A stretch of 64,000 bases of DNA from the NCBI RefSeq assembly GCF_900142135.1, contig NZ_FQZU01000034.1, positions 1 to 64,000 of the forward strand. The letters run 5' to 3'. The position numbers and the translations under genes were made by a program. The notes under the pieces are model-generated. The model made no database searches. It was not told the origin of the DNA and was given only the letters and a program-made list of their open reading frames with translations. This stretch comes from Desulfatibacillum alkenivorans DSM 16219 (GTDB taxonomy: Bacteria > Desulfobacterota > Desulfobacteria > Desulfobacterales > Desulfatibacillaceae). Shown piece after piece: positions 8,074 through 17,167 of this stretch (positions are counted from its first letter, which is position 1; each line of letters starts with the position of its first letter).

Positions 8074-9348
8074 ATGCTGATTGAATTTTCCGTCACCAAC
8101 TACCGCTCTTTCTTGGGTACACAATGCCTGAGCATGGCCGCCGGGTCCAAGGCGGACCATTTGAAGGAGAATACCTTTGTATCCCCGATCAATGGAAACT
8201 TGCGGTTGTTGAGATCGGCGGTGATTTACGGTCCCAATGCGGCGGGAAAGAGCAACCTTGTAAGCGCCCTCGAGTTTATGCGCGAGTTCGTCCTAAATTC
8301 ATCAAAGGAGAAACAGGAAGGGGAACCTATCGGTAGAGTCCCATTTCTTTTTGATTCTGAGGCAAAGAGCTGGCCAAGTGAGTTCGAAGTATTTTTTATC
8401 CAAGACAGCGTGCGTTATCAATATGGCTTTTCTTGCACTGAGTCTCGTGTAACGGGAGAATGGCTTTTGGCATATCCTGGAAATCGCGCCCAACGATGGT
8501 TTGAACGCGCTTTCGATCCTAAGGCTGGAAAAGATGAATGGTATTTCGGCAGCCACCTAACAGGGCCAAAAAAAACATGGATGGAAAGCACACGCTCCAA
8601 TGCTTTGTTCCTATCCACTGCCGTTCAGCTAAATAGTGAAAAACTCAAACCCGTATTCCAATGGTTTAAAAAATTGGCGGTGATCGGGCATGGAGCCATA
8701 ATGGGTGATAGTTTTACCGTTGAATGTTGCGAAGATGCAGATAAGAAGCGCCGTATTCTTTCCTTTATCCAAAATGCCGATATTCAAATTTCAGACATTA
8801 TGGTGGAAGAAGAAAAAATTTCTTTCGAGGATTTCCCATTTCCCAAGGACATGCCAAACGAAGTGCAAAGGGTCTTGAAAAAAGATTTGGATGGCCGGAC
8901 AATCAAAAATGTTGCGTTTAAACATAAGGCCGCTAATTCCTCTGATGATGTTATTATGGATATTGAAAATGAGTCAGACGGGACGTTAAAACTCTTTTCC
9001 TATGCCGGACCGCTCATGGACGTCATGGAAAAAGGACGTGTGTTGGTGGTGGACGAGTTTAATAACAGTTTCCATCCGCTCATCATTCAGTATCTTCTCA
9101 GCATAATTCATAACGACGAAATGAACAAAGCCAACGGCCAGCTTATTTTCACCACGCATGACACCTCCTTGCTGGACCAGGACATCCTACGCAGAGATCA
9201 AATCTGGTTTATGGAAAAAGATGACAATCAGGCCAGTACGCTATATTCACTGCTGGAATTCAAGCCAAGAAATAAAGAGGCTTTAAGAAAGGGATACCTC
9301 CAAGGCCGGTATGGCGCCCTGCCCTACATCGGGGAGGTCCGCTTCTGA
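8074..9348 (+). CDS. AAA15-family ATPase (RloA/AbiLi-like)
   Basis: 424 aa. It opens with MLIEFSVTNYRSF, typical of SMC/OLD-like AAA15 ATPases. It has a Walker A (YGPNAAGKSNLV, residues about 51-62), an ABC-like signature (ESDGTLKLF), a Walker B (VLVVDEFNNSFHP) and an H-switch (TTHDTSLLD). Such ATPases pair with RloB-like partners in RloAB/AbiL loci and are related in organisation to PARIS and OLD systems. The likely role is sensing phage or DNA damage and controlling the toxic partner, which is inferred from the family. It overlaps the next gene by one base (TGATG). More AT-rich than the LPS genes downstream, consistent with horizontal acquisition. Confidence 0.85.
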   Translation: MLIEFSVTNYRSFLGTQCLSMAAGSKADHLKENTFVSPINGNLRLLRSAVIYGPNAAGKSNLVSALEFMREFVLNSSKEKQEGEPIGRVPFLFDSEAKSWPSEFEVFFIQDSVRYQYGFSCTESRVTGEWLLAYPGNRAQRWFERAFDPKAGKDEWYFGSHLTGPKKTWMESTRSNALFLSTAVQLNSEKLKPVFQWFKKLAVIGHGAIMGDSFTVECCEDADKKRRILSFIQNADIQISDIMVEEEKISFEDFPFPKDMPNEVQRVLKKDLDGRTIKNVAFKHKAANSSDDVIMDIENESDGTLKLFSYAGPLMDVMEKGRVLVVDEFNNSFHPLIIQYLLSIIHNDEMNKANGQLIFTTHDTSLLDQDILRRDQIWFMEKDDNQASTLYSLLEFKPRNKEALRKGYLQGRYGALPYIGEVRF

Positions 9349-10043
9349 TGGGAAAAAGCAGACAGGACAAAATATTCCATAAGCGTAAGGCTCGCACAAC
9401 CAAAGAACTCCAAAGAAAAGCAGGCAAGCGCGCACCTTATGACAGGGTCCTTATCGTCTGTGAAGGAGCAAAAACCGAGCCCCTGTATGTCAAACAAATG
9501 TGCAGCGACCTTCGTTTAAGCTCCACTAACCTTGTGGTTGTGGATAACACACAAGGATCCGCCCCCACCAGTGTGGTTGAGTGCGCCATGAAAAAGTACA
9601 AATCCGATCCTTATTTCAACAGAATATACTGCATCTTTGACAAAGATCGACATGGCTCTTACAAACAGGCTTGCGACCAAATCAGGGATGCAAAATTGAA
9701 AGGTACGAGCACTATTCACGCCATAACATCCGTCCCTTGTTTTGAATTCTGGCTTCTGCTCCATTTCGAATATACTACAAAGGACTATTACCAGACAGGG
9801 AAATCTGTCTGCGATAAACTCATTTCCGATTTAAAAGTGCACATTCCCGGTTATGAAAAAGGCGAAGCAAGCAACTACGAAACGACAAAAGATCTATTGA
9901 AAACAGCTATAAACAACGCCCAGCGGTTAGAAGCATACTGCAATGATTCAGGAAAAGACAATCCATCCACTCAAATGCATCACTTCGTAGAGTATTTGAT
10001 GAAATTGAAAGAGAAAGCAGACCGTAGAAGGCAGTCATGCTAA
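9348..10043 (+). CDS. RloB family protein, probable TOPRIM-like effector
   Basis: 231 aa from the ATG of the TGATG overlap, with GGGGAGG upstream. After a basic N terminus (KSRQDKIFHKRKARTTKEL) the protein shows VLIVCEGAKTEPLYV and, about 65 residues later, FDKDRHG. These resemble the Glu and DxD motifs of TOPRIM nucleases, as in OLD-type and DUF4435 effectors. This ordering is typical of RloB (R-linked ORF B) proteins. With the ATPase it makes a two-gene AbiL/RloAB-type candidate defence system. Nuclease activity is inferred, not shown. Confidence 0.8.
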   Translation: MGKSRQDKIFHKRKARTTKELQRKAGKRAPYDRVLIVCEGAKTEPLYVKQMCSDLRLSSTNLVVVDNTQGSAPTSVVECAMKKYKSDPYFNRIYCIFDKDRHGSYKQACDQIRDAKLKGTSTIHAITSVPCFEFWLLLHFEYTTKDYYQTGKSVCDKLISDLKVHIPGYEKGEASNYETTKDLLKTAINNAQRLEAYCNDSGKDNPSTQMHHFVEYLMKLKEKADRRRQSC

Positions 10044-10087
10044 AAGTGCCAAAACTCAAAAACCTAAAACTATCCAAGACCGCTTTA

Positions 10088-10588
10088 TCAATCCCACCAC
10101 AGATGCAGCAAATTTTCTTCGAGGACAGGCGCGAGGAGCGGGCTTTCTCCATCCCATTCGGAAATGTATATTTCCAGGCCTGCCTGAAATGGGTCGTCCT
10201 TGGTCAACCACCCTTCTAAATTTTGCAGTTCCGGTTCGGTAATTTGTCTCTCAAATTTGAGCTTAAGGCCAGCTTGGTCAGCGAATATGACTCGAAAGGG
10301 AATCAGTTTCTCAATTTTCTTTGCAACAGAGGCAGTCATGTCAACGCTTTCCTGCTCATTAACTCCTCGAATATAGGCGTTATGAGCGCCTACTTGAAAT
10401 ACTTGGACAATTTCTTCCACAGAGGCGTCCATCGGAATGTCATAAAGCCGGTGCCCTGCATCGCCTTCCATCATTCCCCATAACAAAATTCGGGATGGAT
10501 TAGAGGATGAGGGCGGATCGTAATAACTTTCCCTGTTTTTTTCGTACCGACCGGCTGTCCAATCGCTGGGCAAATCAGGATGACTCAT
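10088..10588 (-). CDS. Hypothetical cytoplasmic protein
   Basis: 166 aa, Asp/Glu-rich, no signal peptide or membrane helix. The sequence has well-formed alternating segments and ends in LLHLWWD. It is convergent with RloB (45 bp gap) and lies downstream of, and co-oriented with, the LPS block. Its base composition is like the RloAB island rather than the LPS genes, so it may be part of the acquired segment. Family not recognised. Confidence 0.5.
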   Translation of the reverse strand: MSHPDLPSDWTAGRYEKNRESYYDPPSSSNPSRILLWGMMEGDAGHRLYDIPMDASVEEIVQVFQVGAHNAYIRGVNEQESVDMTASVAKKIEKLIPFRVIFADQAGLKLKFERQITEPELQNLEGWLTKDDPFQAGLEIYISEWDGESPLLAPVLEENLLHLWWD

Positions 10589-10669
10589 TTAGCACTTCCT
10601 TGGTTAGGGCTCAAGCATTGGATAAATCAAAGGACTGTTTACAAATCTTATTGACCTTTTTATTCCCTC

Positions 10670-11620
10670 TTACAGCTGAGGCAAGCCGCCCATTTTTTTG
10701 CGGGCGCGTTCGGGGATGTCTTTGATGCGCCAGCGGCGATGCACCCACAGCCACTGGGTGGGATCTTTTCGGATGGCGTCTTCCATGACCTTGTTGAACA
10801 TGGCGGTGTTGGCTTCCACGTCTTTGCCGATGTTTCCGGTCCTGATGAGGGTCAGCGCCGGTTGGAACTCCACTTCGTAAAGGCCGTCGGGCTGCTTGCG
10901 GGAGAACGCCGGGATGACCGTGGCTCCGTGGCGTATTGCAAATATGGCCAGGCCTTTGTTGGTGCAGCAGATTCTACCGTAAAAGGGCACGTACACGCCT
11001 TCGTACCAGGACGCGTTCTGATCCAGCAGAATGCCCACCGCCTTCTTATTTTTCAACAACCCGGCCACGGCGTTTGCGCTTTTGTCCTTGTCCAGCACCA
11101 CGTTTCCGGTATAGGACCGCATTTCCGTCAAAACCCGGTCGGCCGGGGCCAGGTCCAGGGGCCTTACCATCACATGGATGGGAATTCCCATCCTCTGGGC
11201 CGCCGAGATGGCCATCAACTCCCAGTTTCCGTAATGGGCCGTCAGGAAGACGAGGCTTTTGTCCTCGCGCAGGGCCTTGTATACATGGTCCAGCCCGGAA
11301 AACTGGACAAAGCTCTTGAGATTCGTGGAGTCCAGTTTGAACAGATGGGGAAGCTCCAGCATAACGCTTGCCAGATGGATGAAAGTATCCTGGCCTATTT
11401 GGCGGATTTCGTCGGGTGATTTTTCCTTGCCGTAGGCGTGGCTCAGGTTGTCCAGGGCGATGTCGCGGTGGCGTTTGTCCAGCTTGAACCACAACCGCCC
11501 CAAAGCCCGGGAGACGGGCTTGATCCACGGCCGGGGCATGAGGGCCAAAAAGCGTACAAGAATCTTAATCAGGGTGTATATCAGGTTATCTATGGCGGGA
11601 TGGAACTCGCGTTCTTTCAT
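10670..11620 (-). CDS. Lysophospholipid acyltransferase, LpxL/LpxM (HtrB/MsbB) family
   Basis: 316 aa from ATG 11620; an extension to 11764 would run into the 3' end of the ligase gene upstream. It has an N-terminal membrane-anchoring segment, then the HX4E catalytic signature (TAHYGNWELM) and downstream LLDQNASWYEGVYVPFYG, typical of the family. The C-terminal segment QWLWVHRRWR is the conserved end. It transfers a secondary acyl chain from acyl-ACP onto Kdo-lipid A at the inner membrane. Last gene of the leftward LPS block. Which chain it adds cannot be told. Confidence 0.85.
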   Translation of the reverse strand: MKEREFHPAIDNLIYTLIKILVRFLALMPRPWIKPVSRALGRLWFKLDKRHRDIALDNLSHAYGKEKSPDEIRQIGQDTFIHLASVMLELPHLFKLDSTNLKSFVQFSGLDHVYKALREDKSLVFLTAHYGNWELMAISAAQRMGIPIHVMVRPLDLAPADRVLTEMRSYTGNVVLDKDKSANAVAGLLKNKKAVGILLDQNASWYEGVYVPFYGRICCTNKGLAIFAIRHGATVIPAFSRKQPDGLYEVEFQPALTLIRTGNIGKDVEANTAMFNKVMEDAIRKDPTQWLWVHRRWRIKDIPERARKKMGGLPQL

Positions 11621-11654
11621 AATGTTCTCTATTATAAAGGCCGGATTTCGGCTC

Positions 11655-12881
11655 TTATGAAGCGTTTTTATTGTTTGGACATTCTTTAGCGCCGGAAAGC
11701 ACAAGGAAGAATGCGAACAGGGCGTGATACCAGCTATGGTAAATGTTGAAGCCCGTAAGCCCAATGACCAGCAGCACGACAGGCCAGGCTGGCAGGCCGT
11801 TTCTCCAGCCTTTGGGGTTGGCGTATATCAGCCGGCAGGCGCGGACCATAAGCCACCCGAACGCCGCCAGCCCCAGAAAGCCGGTGCAGGCGCCGATCAT
11901 CAAAAACAGGTTGTGGGCGTGGGTTTGCTCCACGTTAAAATAAACGCGGCCGTCCGGGGCTTCCCATGGGGGAACCAGGCCCGAGGCTGAAATCCTGGCG
12001 AAGGCGTCCTGGAACGCCCCGACGCCCGCTCCCACGGCCGGGTGCTCCTTCCAGATTTCCACGGCCACCTGCCAGATAACCCAGCGGTCGTACATGCTTT
12101 CCATGTTCCACCACTCGCCCAGATAAAAAGCGACTCCCAACAGGGAGAATATGCCGGCGGCGATCAGCCCGACCTTTTTAAAGCCGAACTTCCGGCCCTG
12201 GCCGTAAAACACGATGAACACGAACCCCGCCAGCACGGCCAAAACCACGGTTCTCACCTGGGTCTGGACGATCTGACCGAAGGCGATGGCTGCGATGAAC
12301 AAAAGAATCGCCAGGCGTTTTTTGTTTTGCAGGATATTCCTATCGCCCAGGGCCCAACCGACGAAAAACACGCACGCATAGGCGCATAAGCCGGAGAAGC
12401 GGGCGGCTTCCTTGAGCTTGCCGGTATAGCGCTCCAGGGATCGTGCGAACATGTCCACGCCGATGGTGTAGGCAAGGATGGTGTTGAACGCGGCGAACAG
12501 GACGCCTGCGGCAAGGCCCCCGACAAGATAGGGGCCTACAGGCCTTCGATTGGACACATCCAGCATAGCCAGGCCGAACAGGAAGAAGCGGACAAAGGCG
12601 ATGTCGTGCAAAGCCCCTTTGGAGCCCGCCCCGTTGACCATGAGGCTGATGAGGATGGCGCCGAACCAGAACATCCATGGCGCGGTGAGAGGGTTGTCAG
12701 CGACCCTTTCCATGGTTCTGTCTCTGGCGACAATGGAGCGAAGAATCCAGGCGACGCTGGCAAGGGCCGCAAAGGCCTCAAAGCCCACGTTGCCTATGAC
12801 TATTCCCACGGGCACGAGGGCGCCGGCCCACAGGCAGACGAGATCGCACCCGTTTTCGAATTTTTCTCTCAAAGCATCCAA
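11655..12881 (-). CDS. O-antigen ligase family (WaaL/Wzy_C) membrane protein
   Basis: 408 aa with about ten predicted membrane segments and a large periplasmic loop carrying VEQTHAHNLFLMIGACTG, the conserved His/Asn motif of the ligase/polymerase superfamily. It likely joins O-antigen or further sugar to lipid A-core on the periplasmic face. It starts 8 bases after the stop of the upstream glycosyltransferase, consistent with an operon. Ligase and Wzy polymerase are hard to separate by sequence; being among core glycosyltransferases with no wzx nearby favours ligase. Confidence 0.75.
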   Translation of the reverse strand: MDALREKFENGCDLVCLWAGALVPVGIVIGNVGFEAFAALASVAWILRSIVARDRTMERVADNPLTAPWMFWFGAILISLMVNGAGSKGALHDIAFVRFFLFGLAMLDVSNRRPVGPYLVGGLAAGVLFAAFNTILAYTIGVDMFARSLERYTGKLKEAARFSGLCAYACVFFVGWALGDRNILQNKKRLAILLFIAAIAFGQIVQTQVRTVVLAVLAGFVFIVFYGQGRKFGFKKVGLIAAGIFSLLGVAFYLGEWWNMESMYDRWVIWQVAVEIWKEHPAVGAGVGAFQDAFARISASGLVPPWEAPDGRVYFNVEQTHAHNLFLMIGACTGFLGLAAFGWLMVRACRLIYANPKGWRNGLPAWPVVLLVIGLTGFNIYHSWYHALFAFFLVLSGAKECPNNKNAS

Positions 12882-12889
12882 ACCTGATC

Positions 12890-13951
12890 CTATTTTATCC
12901 CCCCCGGCAATACGCGATCCAGAATAATCCTAAGCATATCACGCATTTTATCATCCCCAAAATACCGGTCGAACAGCTCCCGGGTTTTAAGGCCCCGTTC
13001 CGGCAAATCCTGAGGTTCGGCGATCCACTCCCGCACCTTGTCCGCCAGGGCCTGCTCGTTCCCCCTTTCGACCCAACCGATCACCGGGCTTTGTCCAAAA
13101 TTATCGGCGTAGGCGGCGGCCTGCTGCGTTATCAGCGGTCTGGCCACGGCCATGGCTTCGAAAATCTTGTTGGGAATCACAAAGTCGGTTTTTCGGGTGA
13201 CGCCGAAAATTCCCAGAAGAATATGCATGTTTCCCATGCGTTCCGGTAGGGTTTCATACTTCACCCATCCGGTAAATTCAATATTATTTAGCCCTTTGGC
13301 CAATTGTTCGGCTTCGGGTTTGTCGTCGCCCTCGCCGATCAAGGTCCATTTGACGGGAAGATCCTGGCATAAGCGGGCCGCCTTCACGATCACGTCCGTG
13401 CCCATGGACGGCTGAAAGCTGCCCACAAACCCGACTTCAAAGGGCGGTCCAGGATCGGGAGGCGGCTGAGGCGTGAAGAATTTTGTATAGGCCCCGTTGT
13501 ACAGCACTCCCAATTTTTCTTCAGGCACGCCCATTTCATCCCGGACAAAATCCGCGTAGGCCGAGTTTTCCAGGACAATCAGGTCCGCCTGTTTGAACAG
13601 CCCCGCCTCCCATTTCAAAAGGCGCTGGGCGCGCCGGGAGTCTGCGGAAAACTTGCCTCGTTCATAAACCTGCTTTTGATATGAGGAGGTCAGGGGATCG
13701 CTGACGACCGGAACCTTCCATTTTTTGCCAAAGTGGATGGCCGAAGCCATATCGCGCTGGCGAAAGCAGGGAAGCCAGATGAGGTCGGGCTTTTTCAATT
13801 TGGCGAAATAGGCCTGAATCAAGCCCAACTCGCTGCCCACGGCAGGATAGAAGTACTCGCAGTTCCAACCCAATTCCCCGAACATCCGGGCGATGGTCCG
13901 GTTGCGCGAATAGTTCTTGTCCCCTCTTCCCCACCACAATACAGTCGGCAT
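12890..13951 (-). CDS. GT4-type glycosyltransferase
   Basis: 353 aa. The N-terminal half has a Rossmann-like acceptor domain. The C-terminal half contains FVGSFQPSMGTDVIVKAAR, LIGEGDD, and NKIFEAMAVARPLIT, the donor-binding E-x7-E-like motif of group 1 (GT4) glycosyltransferases. Presumably adds a core or O-chain sugar to LPS on the cytoplasmic side. 15 bases separate its ATG from the stop of the GT9 gene upstream. Sugar specificity unknown. Confidence 0.8.
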   Translation of the reverse strand: MPTVLWWGRGDKNYSRNRTIARMFGELGWNCEYFYPAVGSELGLIQAYFAKLKKPDLIWLPCFRQRDMASAIHFGKKWKVPVVSDPLTSSYQKQVYERGKFSADSRRAQRLLKWEAGLFKQADLIVLENSAYADFVRDEMGVPEEKLGVLYNGAYTKFFTPQPPPDPGPPFEVGFVGSFQPSMGTDVIVKAARLCQDLPVKWTLIGEGDDKPEAEQLAKGLNNIEFTGWVKYETLPERMGNMHILLGIFGVTRKTDFVIPNKIFEAMAVARPLITQQAAAYADNFGQSPVIGWVERGNEQALADKVREWIAEPQDLPERGLKTRELFDRYFGDDKMRDMLRIILDRVLPGGIK

Positions 13952-13966
13952 ATTCCAGTTTGCGGA

Positions 13967-14995
13967 CTATTCGCCGTTTTTGACGATTTTGCCGCTTTCC
14001 CCTAATCTTTCTATGATTTTGCCAAGCACGAGCTCCGGCGTCAACGACCTCATGCAGGCGTGTTTCTTGCCGGGCGGACATTCGGGCTTGAAGCACTGGC
14101 CGCAAGCAACGTCAGACTTTAGCACATTCGCGATCTGTCCGAAGCCGTGGCTCCAACGATAGTTCGTGGGGCCGAAAAATGCAAACACAGGGATTCCCGC
14201 CTGGGAAAAAAGATGCATGGGCGCGGAATCGTTGCTGACGGCGAACAACGCCTCCCTGGCCAGGACGTAAAGCTGGCGCAGGCTCAACACGCCGGTGGCG
14301 TTCACTCCCGCGTTTTCCGTAATGTACCGGTTAAGGTCCTGCTCCACGTGAGATCCGGTAACCACGCAGGGAATGCCGAAAAGCTCGAACATTTCCACAA
14401 GCTGGGCGAAATTCTCCTTGGGCCAGCGCTTGGAGAGCCATTCCGGACTGCTGCCTGCGTGAACCACGGCGAAGCGCTTCTCCTCCAACTCGTGCAACGA
14501 CATAAACCGCTCCGCGGCCTGAATGTCTTCGGCGCTGGTGTACAGAGGCCCGGGCTGGGTCGCGGGAGGAATGCCTCCTGCCTCCAGGGTCATATTCAGC
14601 CTTTGGGCTACATTTTGCTTGATGGTCCGCATCCACTTGCCGGGCGCGCTTTTTGTGTACGCGGGATTGGGCTGGGTGCCGATGCGTTCCGGGCTTTTGG
14701 ACCATTTGCAAATCCGATAGCTCACTTTGTTGCCCTGCAGGTCGAAAATCCGATCGAAACCCATGGACCGCACCCACTGAATGGTCGGCAGCACGCCCTC
14801 CTTGCCGAAAAAACTGTCCCGATTGATGGTCTGCACCCGAAAAAACGGATGATGCCGGAAAAGGCCCTTGGCTTCCGGGCTGGTAAGCAGCCAGATTTCG
14901 CCGCCTGCGTAGGTTCGGCAGATTTGCTCCATATGGGGAAGGGCCGCCACGACGTCACCCAAAGCGGTCATTTTTATGACCAAAATCCTTCTCAT
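13967..14995 (-). CDS. Glycosyltransferase family 9 (heptosyltransferase-like)
   Basis: 342 aa from ATG 14995, which overlaps the upstream gene's stop as ATGA. An upstream extension to 15079 lies inside that gene and is rejected. The N terminus LVIKMTALGDVVAALPHM is the GT9 donor loop, and SNDSAPMHLFSQAGIPVFAFFG is the C-terminal signature. Further downstream lies a Cys-rich CGQCFKPECPPGKKHAC segment, seen in some heptosyltransferases of this phylum. Role: transfer of ADP-heptose to the LPS inner core. Confidence 0.85.
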   Translation of the reverse strand: MRRILVIKMTALGDVVAALPHMEQICRTYAGGEIWLLTSPEAKGLFRHHPFFRVQTINRDSFFGKEGVLPTIQWVRSMGFDRIFDLQGNKVSYRICKWSKSPERIGTQPNPAYTKSAPGKWMRTIKQNVAQRLNMTLEAGGIPPATQPGPLYTSAEDIQAAERFMSLHELEEKRFAVVHAGSSPEWLSKRWPKENFAQLVEMFELFGIPCVVTGSHVEQDLNRYITENAGVNATGVLSLRQLYVLAREALFAVSNDSAPMHLFSQAGIPVFAFFGPTNYRWSHGFGQIANVLKSDVACGQCFKPECPPGKKHACMRSLTPELVLGKIIERLGESGKIVKNGE

Positions 14996-16140
14996 AGGCC
15001 CCTGCCCTTTTCCTTTAGCAATTCGTGATACACCTCCAAAGTGCGGCTGCACATTTTGGTCGCGGTAAAGTTCTCCCACACCCAGGATTTTGCCCGGGCG
15101 CCCATTTTCCGCCGCAGGTCAGGATCGGCCAGGGCCTCTTTCAGGGCCTGCGCCATTTGCGCCGGGCTTTCGTGGCTGACGAGCCAGCCGGTCTCGCCGG
15201 GCAGAACCGTCTCCAGGCTGCCGCCGTGGGCCGTGGCGACAACAGGCAACCCCATGGCCTGGGCCTCCACAGCCACCCGCCCGAAAGCCTCCGGCTCCAG
15301 GGAAGCGGAAACCGCCATGTCGGCGTTCATCAAGGCGGCGGGCATGTCGCTGCAGTGGCCGGGAAAAAGCACCCTGCCTTCCAGGCCGCGTTCTTTCACT
15401 TCATCAAACAGCGTTTTCGAGTATTCGGGATTATCCTCCACGTCCCCCACGCAGACCGCAACAAAATCCTGATCCCTGACCAATGACAGAGCTTCGATAA
15501 ACAGCTTATGCCCTTTCCAGCCCGTAATCCGGGCGGGAAGCATGATTACCGGAGCATGTGATTTATCCAGGCCCCAGGACTTTTTCAAGGCGTCCACTCT
15601 ATCCCGAGAAACCGCCTCCGGGTTGAAATAATCCGGGTCGAATCCCCGGTGGATCACCCGGATTTTGGAAGGGTCTGTCCCGTAGTTCTCCTTGATATGG
15701 TCTGCAATGAAATTGGATATGGCGATTACCCGCTCGCCCCGGGCCATAATCCCGGAAAAAAAATGCACGGAGTAAAATCCATGAAACGTGGTGATAATAA
15801 CCGGGCGTTTGGCTTTAGGGATGGATTTGGCCGCAAGATACCCCACCCAGGCGGGCACGCGAGAACGCAGGTGCAGGACGTCCACGTTTTCTTTCAGCAA
15901 AAGAGACCGCACCGGCGCAAGATATTTCAACAGGGAGGGATTTTTATCCCCCACCCGCATTTCAACATGCTCGGTTCCGGCCTCCACAAGCTGGGGAACA
16001 AGGCGGCCTCCGCCGGAAATCACAATGGATCGATGCCCCTGGCCGACCAGATAGGCGCCCGTTTCCAGGGTTCCGCGCTCCACCCCTCCGGCTTCCAGTT
16101 CGGGAAGCATTTGTACTATAGTAAGAGATCCGGACGCCAT
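14992..16140 (-). CDS. GT4-type glycosyltransferase
   Basis: 382 aa. It begins IVQMLPELEAGGVERGTLE, the N-terminal loop of GT4 enzymes (GGxxR/E). It has VIHRGFDPDYFNPE in the linker, LPARITGWKGHKLFIEAL at the start of the donor domain, and EPEAFGRVAVEAQAMGLPV with the conserved ExFGR...E motif. Probably an LPS core glycosyltransferase. It overlaps the ELM1-like gene by 25 bases and the GT9 gene by 4, so translation is probably coupled. Confidence 0.85.
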   Translation of the reverse strand: MASGSLTIVQMLPELEAGGVERGTLETGAYLVGQGHRSIVISGGGRLVPQLVEAGTEHVEMRVGDKNPSLLKYLAPVRSLLLKENVDVLHLRSRVPAWVGYLAAKSIPKAKRPVIITTFHGFYSVHFFSGIMARGERVIAISNFIADHIKENYGTDPSKIRVIHRGFDPDYFNPEAVSRDRVDALKKSWGLDKSHAPVIMLPARITGWKGHKLFIEALSLVRDQDFVAVCVGDVEDNPEYSKTLFDEVKERGLEGRVLFPGHCSDMPAALMNADMAVSASLEPEAFGRVAVEAQAMGLPVVATAHGGSLETVLPGETGWLVSHESPAQMAQALKEALADPDLRRKMGARAKSWVWENFTATKMCSRTLEVYHELLKEKGRGL

Positions 16141-17078
16141 CGCTCTAATATCTCCCTGGCTGCTCTGCCGGCTTCATCCAAAGCCCGGCGCTTTTCCCAG
16201 GTTTGCTTGTTATGAAAAAAGTCATCAAAGGATAATACCCATTTTTCCTTGAGCAGCCTGTCCAAGCCCCGGGCGATCTTTCCCGCGGGATTCTTCCATG
16301 TAACCGGAATGACGCCGACCTTGCAGCCGGCGCTCAAGGCTTCGTAGGTCATGGATACGCTGTCGGCCGTCACCCAGCACATATCCGCCTGATTATACTG
16401 CTCTTCTATCCAGCCCGGACCTGTATCACTGGCGTTGAAAAAGGTGCAATTGGGCATATCTTCCTGCATTTGCAGGAGCTTTGCCAGCATATCTTCCGGC
16501 GTTCGGAAGGACGAAGCGACGGTCCAGTGAATTTCCGGATAGGCTTTTATTATGCCGGCCGCCTTGGCAAGGACGTCATCTGAGTTCCACACATGATTTT
16601 TTTCGTCTACGCCGCCGATGGCCAGCAATCCCTTGTTGGGCTCGTGCCTCCCAAGGTCCCTGGCCGTGTTGGGCGGCCCCAACGTTTCAAAAAGGTTGGG
16701 CTTGTCGCCCGGGTTATCATGGGCCGGGACCAAGCACAGATCAAAATGCTTGACCAGCAAAGAGCTGGGAGTCATGCACGTGACCACCGGCGCCTGGCAG
16801 GTCCTTTTGTATTGCAGCATGGGCAGATGGGTGTGTGTTCCCGTCCCGATTATAAAATCCGGCGGATACACGGAGGACCGGCATTCATCGGGAATGCTGG
16901 AGCGGCCCATAAACCAGGACATCCACTGCCCGGCCTGAGAGGGAATGCCGGGAATGGGGACGTTCACCTCCGTGATCATGATGTCCGCTATAGCATCCAG
17001 GGCTTCCAGGATTCCCCGGGTCTGTTTAAGATGTCCGGGGCGATTGTCCAAAAAAGCCGTTATTCGCAATTTATGCAT
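16116..17078 (-). CDS. ELM1/GtrOC1-family putative nucleoside-diphosphate-sugar epimerase or glycosyltransferase
   Basis: 320 aa. NRPGHLKQTRGILEAL near the N terminus, GTGTHTHLPML, and the later VTADSVSMTYEALSAGC match the bacterial ELM1-like family (COG3660), which is related by fold to GT-B glycosyltransferases. The ADSVSMTYEA loop would be the donor phosphate-binding region. Bacterial members occur in LPS and capsule loci, but their reaction is not established. It lies among core glycosyltransferases and overlaps the next one by 25 bases. First gene after an 89-bp gap from the secreted protein at 17168. Confidence 0.75.
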   Translation of the reverse strand: MHKLRITAFLDNRPGHLKQTRGILEALDAIADIMITEVNVPIPGIPSQAGQWMSWFMGRSSIPDECRSSVYPPDFIIGTGTHTHLPMLQYKRTCQAPVVTCMTPSSLLVKHFDLCLVPAHDNPGDKPNLFETLGPPNTARDLGRHEPNKGLLAIGGVDEKNHVWNSDDVLAKAAGIIKAYPEIHWTVASSFRTPEDMLAKLLQMQEDMPNCTFFNASDTGPGWIEEQYNQADMCWVTADSVSMTYEALSAGCKVGVIPVTWKNPAGKIARGLDRLLKEKWVLSFDDFFHNKQTWEKRRALDEAGRAAREILERWRPDLLL

Positions 17079-17167
17079 ACAAGTTCCCTGCCTTTTAAAA
17101 ACAAAGGCGGTTGATTCTTGGCTTCCATATCATTACATGGTTGATTCATCAACAGCGCGGAAAAAGG

